DNA from: Fervidicoccaceae archaeon
Lineage (GTDB): Archaea; Thermoproteota; Thermoprotei_A; Sulfolobales; Fervidicoccaceae
Length of the DNA: 64,000 nucleotides
Reading direction: 5' to 3'
NCBI GenBank assembly: GCA_038878695.1
Contig: JAVZVD010000001.1
Span: 310,001 to 374,000 of the forward strand
Shown here: piece by piece, positions 44,555 through 55,461 of the stretch
How the letters are laid out: each line of letters begins with the position of its first letter
How positions within the stretch are numbered: the stretch's first letter is position 1
Made by a program: the position numbers and the translations under genes
Notes under the pieces: model-generated
Seen by the model: the letters and a program-made list of their open reading frames with translations, nothing else
Told to the model about the DNA's origin: nothing
The model's database searches: none

Positions 44555-45568
44555 CTATCGACAACCTTCGCCATATTTGGGGAAAGAATCACGCATCGAT
44601 AGCACGACCACTCTACTCTCCCTACTCTCATTGGCCACTCCATAGCCCGTCCTCCTTGACAGGGACTCGGCAAATTTCTTCACCTCCTCGTGCGATGGCA
44701 TGGCGATCCTGGGGAGCCTGAGCGTGCTCGCCCCCACGTGCATGTACGCTTTAACCTCTACGAAAGTTGGTTGCATCTTATCGACAAACCAACTGAAGCC
44801 TTCGACGGCTTTCTCGTCCAAGTTGATGCCTCGCATCACGGTAAGCCTCAGCACGGTGGGCGTCCCGAAGTCTCTCAACACTTCTACACTCTGGAGGGTG
44901 AGCTCCCAGGCCCTCGGGACCGCTGGCTTGTTCACGCTCTCGTACATCTCTTTGGTATAAGACTCCACGCTCAAGTATACCTGCGTGGGCGGCTCTTCAT
45001 CGCGCAGCCTCTCGAGAACGTCCGGCCTCACGCCGCGCGTCACGAGAAAGGTCGTCATGCCCCTACGGTGGAAGGCCCTCACGAGCTCGAGCAGCTTTGG
45101 ATAAAGGGTGGGCTCTCCGGCTAAGCTTATCGCCACGTGCTTTGGCCTCATTGCCTCCTCGGCCAACTTTCTATTGGCGCGCGGATTCCCGAGAAATCCC
45201 GATAGAAGTCTCCTCTGGGCATCGATAACCGCGTCAGCGAGCTTCTCCGCGTCATCTTCGTAGCTCTCCATAGAGACTTCGAACCACTCAAAGCCCAGAT
45301 CTTGAGCTCTCGCGCGCCAGCAGTGAACGCACATATTCCAGCACCACAGCACTGCCGGCGACATCTGTATACAACGATGGCTCTCTATTCCGTAGAACTT
45401 ACACTTATAGCAGAAGATCCCTCTCGTTATCGCGCTCTTAGTCCAATTGCAAGTCTTAACGGCTGTATGTTTATTGACAAAGTGATAATGTTGCTTCCTA
45501 AGAATGCGTCTGAGCATCTCTAGCGGCTCCGCTCTCTTCTCGAGTTCTGCGGCGCTCTCCACGTTCAC
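44555..45568 (-). CDS. taw1: tRNA 4-demethylwyosine synthase Taw1
   Basis: Radical SAM enzyme that builds the tricyclic wyosine base at G37 of tRNA-Phe from m1G and pyruvate. Radical SAM cluster CWNMCVHC; a second cluster is likely from Cys in KTCNWTKSAITRGIFCYKC and SHRC. HVAISLAGEPTLYPKLLELV and LSVESYTKEMYESVNKP are family motifs. 337 residues, complete. The Trm5-like enzyme at 36606 would supply the m1G37 substrate. Confidence 0.95.
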   Translation of the reverse strand: MNVESAAELEKRAEPLEMLRRILRKQHYHFVNKHTAVKTCNWTKSAITRGIFCYKCKFYGIESHRCIQMSPAVLWCWNMCVHCWRARAQDLGFEWFEVSMESYEDDAEKLADAVIDAQRRLLSGFLGNPRANRKLAEEAMRPKHVAISLAGEPTLYPKLLELVRAFHRRGMTTFLVTRGVRPDVLERLRDEEPPTQVYLSVESYTKEMYESVNKPAVPRAWELTLQSVEVLRDFGTPTVLRLTVMRGINLDEKAVEGFSWFVDKMQPTFVEVKAYMHVGASTLRLPRIAMPSHEEVKKFAESLSRRTGYGVANESRESRVVVLSMRDSFPKYGEGCR

Positions 45569-45632
45569 GCTCGCTTCGCCTTTGAGTTCTCTAGGCTCTT
45601 ATCTTTAGAGCGTAAGACGGAATAAGCATTGT

Positions 45633-45753
45633 TGGCGCCGGGGGCGGGATTCGAACCCGCGCGCCCCGCAGAGGGCAGTGGGTCTCCCTCTTTAGTGAAG
45701 AGCCGGGAACAGGGTCTCGAGCCCACCGCCTTGGTCCGCTCGGCCACCCCGGC
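45633..45753 (-). tRNA. tRNA-Ser (CGA) with 32-nt intron
   Basis: Class II tRNA. Acceptor GCCGGGG/CCCCGGC, D-stem GCC/GGC, anticodon stem GTGGG/CCCAC, loop CTCGAGA with anticodon CGA, long variable arm closed by GCCC/GGGC, T-arm GCGGG-TTCGAAT-CCCGC, discriminator G, encoded CCA. The intron lies at 45684-45715, between positions 37 and 38, the canonical archaeal site; the GAGACCC repeat at both ends leaves a small boundary ambiguity. Box ATTTTAGCGG about 25 nt upstream. Confidence 0.93.
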
Positions 45754-45897
45754 GCTGAGCTAACACGGCTCGCCCGCTAAAATCTCCGAGCCCCCGCTTT
45801 AATAACAGCTCTCCTCGCGCGAGCCCGAGAGATCATCTTTCAACTCTAGGCTAATTTTTTATAGACAGTAGCAGTAGCGTCTCCCAAGGGATCTTTC

Positions 45898-47055
45898 TTG
45901 CGACCCGTGGCTATCATAGGCGCCGGGATGACGCGTTTCGGTAAGCACGAGGGTAGAAGTCTTTTGAACCTAATGATCGAGGCGTCCCTCGAAGCTCTCC
46001 GCTCCTCACGTGTCGAAAAGCTCGACGGGCTCGTCGTGGGCGCTATGAGCCCGGAGAACTACGAAGGAAGACTAGGCGTAGCTAACACTCTAGCCGGTTA
46101 CTTGGGACTCGAGGGGGCTCTCGTGATGAGGACTGAGAACACCAGCGGTAGCGGAGGCAGTGCGCTCTGTGCTGGCTGGCTAATGGTGGCGAGCGGCATG
46201 GCGGAACTCGTCATGGTCGTGGGCGGTGAGAAGATGACGCACCTCTCCACTCAAGAGAACGCTACGATAATAGCGGGCCTGACCCACGACTACGAGCGCA
46301 GGGTTGGGGTGACTCTCCCCAGCTACGCCGCGCTCCTAGCCAGGTACTATTTGCACGTGCATAAAGCCCCGAGGGAGGCTCTGGCCTACGTGGCTATAAA
46401 AAATCACTACAATGGCAGCCTCAACCCAAAGGCCCACTTTCAGAAGCGCATCACGCTCGAGGAGTACTTCTCCTCAAAGATCGTGGCCGACCCTCTGAGA
46501 GTAATGGATTATACTCCCATAAGCGACGGCGCAGCGGCTGTAATATTGGCCCCCCTCGAGCTGGCTCTTAGCTACACGAGCAAGCCCGTCGTGGTGAAGT
46601 CGGTCGCCGGGGCTACGGACACGCATGTTGTACACGAGAGAGAGGATCTCTTAGACCTGAGAGCGGTCAGGCTCTCCACGGAGCTTGCCCTCAGGAGAGC
46701 TGGTCTCTCTCTCAGAGACGTGGGGCTTGTTGAGCTCCACGACATGGCCACGATACTGGAGCTCGTCGAGCTCGAGAGCATGGGCTTCTTCCCTCGGGGC
46801 GAGTCTTGGAAAGCCACCATGGAGGGCGTCACGGCTCTCGACGGCGATCTGCCCATTAACTCGAGCGGAGGGCTCAAGAGCAAGGGACACCCCATAGGCG
46901 CCACTGGTGTTGCTCAGGCCTACGAGATATTCCTCCAATTGAGGCGCGAGGCCGGCGAAAGACAGGTGAAGAGAGATGTCGAAGTGGCCATATCCATGAG
47001 CATGGGAGGCTTCGGTAACAACGCCTATACGTTGGTCTACGAGGTGGGTTGGTGA
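45898..47055 (+). CDS. thiolase (acetyl-CoA C-acetyltransferase type)
   Basis: Thiolase-fold enzyme of 385 residues. Catalytic Cys in SGSGGSALCAGWLM (about 82-95), conserved ELHDMATILELVELE, GGLKSKGHPIGATGVAQ with the His, and the terminal SMSMGGFGNNAY. In archaea this thiolase forms a complex with the DUF35 protein that follows and with HMG-CoA synthase, starting the mevalonate pathway. Start TTG 45898 with an AAGGGA site; TATA TTTTTATAG about 40 nt upstream. Confidence 0.93.
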   Translation: MRPVAIIGAGMTRFGKHEGRSLLNLMIEASLEALRSSRVEKLDGLVVGAMSPENYEGRLGVANTLAGYLGLEGALVMRTENTSGSGGSALCAGWLMVASGMAELVMVVGGEKMTHLSTQENATIIAGLTHDYERRVGVTLPSYAALLARYYLHVHKAPREALAYVAIKNHYNGSLNPKAHFQKRITLEEYFSSKIVADPLRVMDYTPISDGAAAVILAPLELALSYTSKPVVVKSVAGATDTHVVHEREDLLDLRAVRLSTELALRRAGLSLRDVGLVELHDMATILELVELESMGFFPRGESWKATMEGVTALDGDLPINSSGGLKSKGHPIGATGVAQAYEIFLQLRREAGERQVKRDVEVAISMSMGGFGNNAYTLVYEVGW

Positions 47056-47405
47056 TGAGCTCTGAGCTCATTGTGCAGATGTGTCGCAACTGCGGTAAGC
47101 GCTACTATCCCCACAAGGCCAGATGCAGCTGCGGCTCTATAGACTTTCTTTACGAAAAGCTTGGAAACTGTCGAGGAAGGATCCTCACGTACACGACGAT
47201 ATACGTGCCTCCCATAGGCTTCACGCCTCCGCTCAGAGTAGCCATAGCGGATGTGGGAGGGCTGAAGCTGCTCGGCAGGCTGAAGAGCAACAGAGACCCC
47301 GAGATAGGCGAGGAAGTGGACGTGACCCTCGAGGATGGCATCGCGGTCTTCGTGCCAATGGCCGATAGAATTCAGGAAGACTCGGAGAGCACGCCGAATT
47401 CTTAA
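47055..47405 (+). CDS. DUF35 OB-fold zinc ribbon protein, thiolase partner
   Basis: Product of 116 residues with an N-terminal zinc ribbon (CRNC and CSCG pairs near 10-30) and an OB-fold (GRILTYTTIYVPPIGFTPPLRV). DUF35 proteins bridge thiolase and HMG-CoA synthase so that acetoacetyl-CoA is passed on. ATG 47055 overlaps the thiolase stop as TGATG; TTG 47049 is upstream in frame. Its last bases overlap the TATA box of tRNA-Ala. Confidence 0.92.
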   Translation: MSSELIVQMCRNCGKRYYPHKARCSCGSIDFLYEKLGNCRGRILTYTTIYVPPIGFTPPLRVAIADVGGLKLLGRLKSNRDPEIGEEVDVTLEDGIAVFVPMADRIQEDSESTPNS

Positions 47406-47430
47406 AACCTGTTTCGAGAAGTTATCGGCG

Positions 47431-47507
47431 GGGCCGGTAGCTCAGCCTGGAAGAGCGCTCGGCTTGCACCCGAGAGGTCCCGGGTTCGAGTCCCGGCCGG
47501 TCCACCA
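47431..47507 (+). tRNA. tRNA-Ala (TGC)
   Basis: Acceptor GGGCCGG/CCGGTCC with the G3-U70 pair that marks tRNA-Ala, D-stem GCTC/GAGC, anticodon stem CTCGG/CCGAG, loop CTTGCAC (anticodon TGC), T-arm CCGGG-TTCGAGT-CCCGG, discriminator A, encoded CCA. No intron. Box TTCTTAAAACC about 25 nt upstream overlaps the end of the DUF35 gene. Confidence 0.97.
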
Positions 47508-47532
47508 ATCGCTCATCCAGGGCTACACGCGC

Positions 47533-48513
47533 TCAAGCTCGCGAGGCCCTCGTTAAGCCTCGAACGAACTCATAGGCGCTACGAGCCGCAATGGCTCCTT
47601 GCGCTGCCGCCACGAGCACCTGTCTGAAGCCCTTCCACTTGGTTGTACAGTCCCCCGCCGCGAATATGCCAGGCTTGCTGGTCTCCATCCACTCGTTGAC
47701 TACGATGTAGCCCTCATCGTCCGTCTCGAGACCCAGCCTCCTCGCGAACTCTACGTCAGGCTCGAAGCCTATTTCTATGAACACGCCATCGACCTCTAAG
47801 ACTTTGCTCTCACCCGTCCTGACGTTGTGGAGTTCCACGGCTCTCACTCTTTCGTCTCCGATTATTCTCACGACCCTACTCTCGAGAACCATTTCGATGT
47901 TGCCTGCTTCTCTCAACGCTCTCGCGTAGATCGGCTGAGCCCTCAGGGAGTCTCTCCTGTGCACTAGAGAGACTTTCTCGACCAATCGACTCAATAGGAG
48001 AGCGCTCTCGGCTGCGCTGTCTCCCCCACCCACTACTACGACGTGCTTGGCCCCTTTATAGAGGGGGGCATCGCAAATCCCACAGTAACTGACGCCTCTG
48101 CCCACGAACTCAGCCTCGCCCGGCACTCCGAGCCTTCTCCTCTTGGCGCCGATCGCCACGATGACCGCTCTGGCCTTGGCTTCGGTTCCCCTGGAGCCTG
48201 AGACCCCGAAGCTCCCGCCTTCGCCCTCCACGCTTACTACTCTATCGAGCACTATAGTCGCTCCAGCCTTCTCCGCTTGCTGCCTCATCCTGAGCGCGAG
48301 CTCCGCGCCCCTAAGTCCAGGAATGCCTGGGTAATTCTCTACAAGCGGGGAGAGAGAAAGCTGCCCCCCTATGGTTTCTGTGATCACCAGGGTGCTGAGC
48401 TCAAACCTCCTCAAATAAAGTGCTGCCGCGAGACCAGCGGGGCCTCCTCCCACCACGACCACGTCGACGTCGTATCTGTAGCGCCCGAGCTCGCGTCCTA
48501 ACCTCAAGCTCAA
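47533..48513 (-). CDS. trxB: thioredoxin reductase-like flavoprotein
   Basis: Pyridine nucleotide-disulfide enzyme of 326 residues that reduces thioredoxin-like proteins. FAD fold DVVVVGGGPAGLAAALYL near the N-terminus, redox pair CGIC in SYCGICDAPLYKGAKH (about 142), NADPH fold VVVVGGGDSAAESALLL, and the final FAD motif PGIFAAGDCTTKWKGFRQV. The TATA box ATTTAAGG (48538-48546) is 25-33 nt from ATG 48513, so the mRNA is probably leaderless. Confidence 0.93.
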   Translation of the reverse strand: MSLRLGRELGRYRYDVDVVVVGGGPAGLAAALYLRRFELSTLVITETIGGQLSLSPLVENYPGIPGLRGAELALRMRQQAEKAGATIVLDRVVSVEGEGGSFGVSGSRGTEAKARAVIVAIGAKRRRLGVPGEAEFVGRGVSYCGICDAPLYKGAKHVVVVGGGDSAAESALLLSRLVEKVSLVHRRDSLRAQPIYARALREAGNIEMVLESRVVRIIGDERVRAVELHNVRTGESKVLEVDGVFIEIGFEPDVEFARRLGLETDDEGYIVVNEWMETSKPGIFAAGDCTTKWKGFRQVLVAAAQGAIAARSAYEFVRGLTRASRA

Positions 48514-48567
48514 AGTCCTCGCGCCTCCGCGCGAAACCTTAAATCTACGTCAGATTATAATATCCAA

Positions 48568-48655
48568 TGCCCGAGGTCCGGCGGTGCAGCCGCGACGCGG
48601 AGCCTGCGGGCTCCAGGCGTGAGCGGCTAGCCTCCATCCTCGGGCACAGGAGCGC
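48568..48655 (+). ncRNA. possible small structured RNA upstream of rRNA (H/ACA-like)
   Basis: GCCCGAGG (48570-48577) and CCTCGGGC (48637-48644) form a perfect lower stem directly followed by ACA. Above an internal loop lies AGCCGC/GCGGCT, a GA/TGA step and the hairpin GGAGCC-TGCG-GGCTCC. This looks like an H/ACA guide. The ACA is 17-18 nt below the upper stem, slightly long for the family, and no clear rRNA target was found. CCTTAAAT (48538-48545) on the plus strand would start transcription near 48567. Confidence 0.25.
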
Positions 48656-48680
48656 CGCGGTAACGCTTAATAGACCGCGG
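48655..48680 (+). promoter_or_regulatory. dyad around a TATA-like box, likely rRNA promoter region
   Basis: CCGCGGT (48655-48661) and ACCGCGG (48674-48680) are exact inverted repeats around AACGCTTAATAG, whose TTAA is TATA-like. A second AT-rich box, GATAATAATA, lies at 48690-48699. One or both probably drive the rRNA operon. Confidence 0.4.
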
Positions 48681-48723
48681 CTTCCCGTAGATAATAATAG
48701 GAGGATGGAATCTCAACGCGTGA

Positions 48724-48777
48724 GGGCTCGAGGACCCTCCATCCCTCTGGTCGGAGGGATGGAGCAAACTCGAGCCC
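48724..48777 (+). other. strong two-part hairpin in the rRNA leader
   Basis: Outer stem GGGCTCGAG (48724-48732) with CTCGAGCCC (48769-48777), inner perfect 11-bp stem 48737-48747 with 48754-48764 and a six-base loop TGGTCG. It lies just before the 16S processing stem, so it should be in the pre-rRNA leader. Function unknown. Confidence 0.6.
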
Positions 48778-48779
48778 GA

Positions 48780-48844
48780 GAGAGGCCGGCGCCGCTGCGA
48801 GCTCGAGCCGCTCGACGCGCCCTCTGGCGCTGTCGACGCGCCCC
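48780..48844 (+). other. 16S processing stem, 5' half with BHB strand
   Basis: 48780-48824 is the exact inverted complement of 50678-50722 (45 bp). Inside, the helix continues as TG/CA, then GCGC (48827-48830) with GCGC (50668-50671), flanked by 3-nt bulges TGT (48831-48833) and AGA (50672-50674) on opposite strands, then CGACGCGCCCC with GGGGCGCGTCG. This is a complete bulge-helix-bulge, the substrate of the archaeal splicing endonuclease for 16S release. Confidence 0.92.
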
Positions 48845-49165
48845 GTGTTTCACTACATTCGCCCCGCCGATCTTGCGGCCGTAACTCCGGTTGATCCTGC
48901 CGGACCCGACCGCTATCGGGGTGGCGCTAAGCCATGGGAGTCGTACGCCCCGCCGCTGCGGGGCGTGGCGCACGGCTGAGTAACACGTGGCTAACCTACC
49001 CTCGGGAGGGGGACAACTCCGGGAAACTGGAGCTAATCCCCCATAGGTGGGGGGCGCCTGGAAGGGTCCTCCACCGAAAGGGCTCGCCGGGGGTTATCGC
49101 CGGCGCGCCGCCCGAGGATGGGGCTGCGGCCCATCAGGTAGTTGGCGGGGTAACGGCCCGCCAAG

Positions 49166-49204
<39 letters not shown>

Positions 49205-49211
49205 ATGGGCC

Positions 49212-49250
<39 letters not shown>

Positions 49251-49358
49251 GGAAACCTCCGCAATGCGGGCAACCGTGACGGGGTCACCCCGAGTGCTCC
49301 CTTCTGGGGGAGCTTTTCCCCGCTGTAAAAAGGCGGGGGCAATAAGCGGGGGGCAAGT

Positions 49359-49406
<48 letters not shown>

Positions 49407-49588
49407 GTTATTGGGCCTAAAGCGCCCGTAGCCGGCCCGGCAAGTCCTCGCGCAAATCCTCGGGCTCAACCCGAGGGCCTGCGGGGATACTGCCGGGCTA
49501 GGGGGCGGGAGAGGCCGGGGGTACTGCCGGGGTAGGGGCGAAATCCTATAATCCCGGCAGGACGACCAGTGGCGAAGGCGCCCGGCTG

Positions 49589-49650
<62 letters not shown>

Positions 49651-49850
49651 GCGGCACGGCTGGGAGCGCATTAGCTGTTTTTCGCTGGGACGGGAACCGC
49701 CGCTCTCCGTTGTATAACGGAAGAGTCGGAGAGCGCCTCGAAGCGGGGCCCCGCGCCAGATCTACGCTCATACGCATCGTACACGTCAACCCGGAGCTCT
49801 CGATCTCTCATCTTCGATCGCAGACCGCCCCAGCCGGCCGCCCCGGAGAG
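49651..49850 (+). other. 200-nt insertion (probable intron) in 16S, E. coli about 803
   Basis: The universal sequence GGATTAGATACCCGGGTAG-TCCCGGCTGTAAACG is broken between GTAG and TCC. The insert's ends pair: GGCTGGG (49659-49665 region) with CCCAGCC and GGCGGC with GCCGCC, so the exons are brought together. It has no open frame for a homing endonuclease. The junction is uncertain by 2 nt because AG repeats at both ends. This is how archaeal rRNA introns look. Confidence 0.85.
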
Positions 49851-49954
49851 TCCCGGCTGTAAACGATGCGGGCTAGGTGTTGGGCGGGCTTAGAGCCCGC
49901 CCAGTGCCGCAGGGAAGCCGTTAAGCCCGCCGCCTGGGGAGTACGGCCGCAAGG

Positions 49955-49985
<31 letters not shown>

Positions 49986-50112
49986 ACAAGGGGTGGAGCC
50001 TGCGGCTTAATTGGAGTCAACGCCGGGAAACTTACCGGGGGCGACAGCAGGATGACGGCCAGGTTGAAGACCTTGCCCGACGCGCTGAGAGGAGGTGCAT
50101 GGCCGTCGCCAG

Positions 50113-50161
50113 ACACGCCCGTGGCGTCTCATACCCTATCGGGCGCCACGGCGTGGGCGAA
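50113..50161 (+). other. 49-nt insertion (probable mini-intron) in 16S, E. coli about 1068
   Basis: The conserved GCATGGCCGTCGCCAG-CTCGTGCCGTGAGGTG is split after CAG. The insert is a hairpin: CACGCCCGTGGCG with CGCCACGGCGTG, 12 pairs with one bulged base, closed by a 17-nt loop. Its small size fits the mini-introns known from Thermoproteota 16S genes. Whether it is spliced or kept as a longer helix is not visible from DNA. Confidence 0.8.
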
Positions 50162-50418
50162 CTCGTGCCGTGAGGTGTCCGGTTAAGTCCGGTAACGAGC
50201 GAGATCCCCGCCCCTAGTTGCTATCCGGCCCTCCGGGGCCGGAGCACACTAGGGGGACTGCCGCCGTTCAAGGCGGAGGAAGGAGGGGGCCACGGCAGGT
50301 CAGCATGCCCCGAAACCCCCGGGCTGCACGCGGGCTACAATGGCCGGGACAGCGGGTACCGACCCCGAAAGGGGGAGGCAATCCCTCAAACCCGGCCGCA
50401 GTAGGGATCGAGGGCTGT

Positions 50419-50455
<37 letters not shown>

Positions 50456-50463
50456 GCGTCAAC

Positions 50464-50522
<59 letters not shown>

Positions 50523-50573
50523 GGGAAGGGGTGAGGCCTGGCTCCGCGAGGGGTCGGGTCGAACCTCTTCCCT

Positions 50574-50633
<60 letters not shown>

Positions 50634-50677
50634 AGTCGCGGTCCAAGACCGGCGGCGGGGCGCGTCGGCGCAGACAT

Positions 50678-50722
50678 GAGGGCGCGTCGAGCGGCTCGAG
50701 CTCGCAGCGGCGCCGGCCTCTC
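50678..50722 (+). other. 16S processing stem, 3' half
   Basis: Exact inverted complement of 48780-48824, closing the 16S precursor stem. The opposite BHB strand (50657-50677) precedes it. The rest of the 16S-23S spacer (50723-50804) holds two small hairpins (CTCGGGAGC-TCTT-GCTCCCGAG and TCGGCGCT/AGCGCCGA) and no tRNA. Confidence 0.92.
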
Positions 50723-50804
50723 TTCATGCAACTCGGGAGCTCTTGCTCCCGAGTGAAGGGCCTAGTCGGCGCTAGGGCGATGAGAGTCTTTAAGCGCCGA
50801 CCAT

Positions 50805-50880
50805 GAGGCCAGGTAAAGGAGCGCTCGCTCAGACCAGCCTAGCTCGGGGCGCTCCGCGCGGAGGGCTCGATAAGGTAGGT
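50805..50880 (+). other. 23S processing stem, 5' half with BHB strand
   Basis: 50805-50861 is the exact inverted complement of 54096-54152 (57 bp). Then GGG/CCC, CTCGA (50866-50870) with TCGAG (54085-54089), and GGTAGGT (50874-50880) with ACCTACC (54078-54084). Three-nt bulges TAA (50871-50873) and CAT (54090-54092) lie on opposite sides of the 5-bp helix: a bulge-helix-bulge for 23S release. Confidence 0.9.
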
Positions 50881-50885
50881 TCCCC

Positions 50886-54031
<3,146 letters not shown>

Positions 54032-54095
54032 CTCACCCTGGGATGGCTGCGCTCATTCGTTCGCGGCCGTCCCTGGGACCTACCTCGAGCATCCC

Positions 54096-54152
54096 CCGCG
54101 CGGAGCGCCCCGAGCTAGGCTGGTCTGAGCGAGCGCTCCTTTACCTGGCCTC
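54096..54152 (+). other. 23S processing stem, 3' half
   Basis: Exact inverted complement of 50805-50861. It ends 9 nt before the stop codon of the ASCH gene on the opposite strand, so no separate terminator or 5S gene fits between. Confidence 0.92.
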
Positions 54153-54160
54153 GCCTCGAT

Positions 54161-54628
54161 TTAGAGAATGGACTCCATAGCCCTTCTCACGAAGAAAACC
54201 ACAAAGGGGTCGGTCGGCGACAGCTTGACGTAGCTTAGCGGAGGACTCCACGAGGGGAAGAGAGAACGTATCTCAGCTAGCGTCGGTCTCAGCGAGAAGG
54301 CCCTCGGCCTCACCACTTCTATTGCCACGGCCCTCGAGCTCCCTTCTATATATCTCTTGGCGTCTCTCCCGACGCCGCTATCTCTCTTAGACGAGACGTA
54401 TCTCCAGACCTCCTCAGGGGATCCTCTGAATACGGAGCCTATCTCGAAGCAACCGAAGAGCCTCTTGATCCTCCCGCTCACGTAGACCACGGCCAGGTCG
54501 CCGCGTTTTAGGTCCGACCCGGCGCCCCGCCTGAGTTCGTACTTCTTGAGACCGGAGAAGAGGGCTTTGGCGTACTCAGGCCTTAGCGAGAAGAGGAAGA
54601 GGTCACGCTCCGGTCGGAGCACGCTCAT
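54161..54628 (-). CDS. ASCH domain protein
   Basis: Small PUA-like ASCH protein, possibly RNA-binding. LFLFSLRPEYAKALFSGLKKYELRR (about 10-34, split here) is the defining motif, followed by DLAVVYVSGRIKRLFGCFEI and a C-terminal helix-strand part. ATG 54628 gives 155 residues and overlaps the transporter ATPase stop as ATGA; the open frame reaches 54670, but this junction makes the shorter start better. Its link to the metal transporter is only by position. Confidence 0.83.
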   Translation of the reverse strand: MSVLRPERDLFLFSLRPEYAKALFSGLKKYELRRGAGSDLKRGDLAVVYVSGRIKRLFGCFEIGSVFRGSPEEVWRYVSSKRDSGVGRDAKRYIEGSSRAVAIEVVRPRAFSLRPTLAEIRSLFPSWSPPLSYVKLSPTDPFVVFFVRRAMESIL

Positions 54629-55401
54629 CGCCTCACGCACGTGCCGATCGGTGCCAGAGCGCCTCGCCACGGGGAACCGAAGAAACTCTCGAGAACTTCA
54701 TCTCTCCAGACGGCGTGGGGAGGACCCCTCACGTAACGTTCCCGCTTGAGGAGCAGCAGATATGTGGCGTGCTCGAGCAGGTGCTCGACGTCGTGCGAGG
54801 TCACGACAACGATCTTGGTGCGCGCGAGGTCAGCCAGTAGCTCGGCTAGGAGAGGCCTACTGCCGGGGTCGACGGGCCCGAGAGGCTCGTCGAGAAGCAA
54901 TATCGGCGGGTCGTGGGCCAGAGCCCTCGCTATGAAGACTCTCTGCCTCTCGCCTCCGCTGAGCGTATTGATGGGGTTCGACCAAGCCTCTCTCCTCAAT
55001 CCCACGGCTTCGAGTAACCTCGCAGCCTCCTCGCGAGCTCTCCCAGAATTGAGGCGGGGCCAGCGGCGCCTCCTCGCCAGCCACTCGAAGGAGACGAGCT
55101 CCAGGGGGGTCATGGGAAACTCCGTGGTGAGCGGATACTGAGGCACGTATCCTGCTAGCTTCCCGGCCAGCGAGGGCCTCCCAGTCACGTCCTCACCGCA
55201 TAATATGACGCGGCCAGACGAAGGTTTTATGAGACCTAATATAGTGCGCAGGAGCGTAGTCTTGCCCCCGCCGTTGGGGCCGACAACTAGAACCAGGCCC
55301 GGGCCTCCTACCTTGAGCTCGAGATTCTGCAGAATCCGTTCGCCGTTTAAAGTAACTGTGAGGCTTTGTGCCTCGAGTGAGTAGTCCTCGCACCTCGTCA
55401 A
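54625..55401 (-). CDS. metal ABC transporter ATP-binding protein (ZnuC-like)
   Basis: ATPase of a zinc/manganese-type ABC importer, 258 residues. Walker A VVGPNGGGKTTLL (about 36-48), Q-loop PQYPLTTEFPM, signature LSGGERQRVFIARAL, Walker B ILLLDEPLG, and the His switch VVTSHDVEHLLEHA. TTG 55401 lies about 26 nt from a TATA box (AAATTAAAAT), so the mRNA is probably leaderless. It is divergent from the binding protein and permease and shares their operator. Confidence 0.92.
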   Translation of the reverse strand: MTRCEDYSLEAQSLTVTLNGERILQNLELKVGGPGLVLVVGPNGGGKTTLLRTILGLIKPSSGRVILCGEDVTGRPSLAGKLAGYVPQYPLTTEFPMTPLELVSFEWLARRRRWPRLNSGRAREEAARLLEAVGLRREAWSNPINTLSGGERQRVFIARALAHDPPILLLDEPLGPVDPGSRPLLAELLADLARTKIVVVTSHDVEHLLEHATYLLLLKRERYVRGPPHAVWRDEVLESFFGSPWRGALAPIGTCVRR

Positions 55402-55420
55402 GTCTCCATCGACGCAGATT

Positions 55421-55440
55421 TTAATTTGTGCACAACTTAA
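55421..55440. promoter_or_regulatory. 20-bp dyad between divergent transporter promoters
   Basis: TTAATTTGTGCACAACTTAA reads as TTAA-N-TTGTGCACAA-N-TTAA. The inner 10 bp are a perfect palindrome, and the outer TTAA arms are the cores of the two TATA boxes. A dimeric repressor bound here would block both directions at once. The ribbon-helix-helix regulator at 57346 is the obvious candidate. Confidence 0.7.
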
Positions 55441-55461
55441 AGGTTATCCCTCCGAGGAGGC

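Noticed and set aside
45565-45747. 60-residue minus-strand frame over tRNA-Ser
   Set aside because: It lies on the tRNA and its intron, with protein-like features absent.
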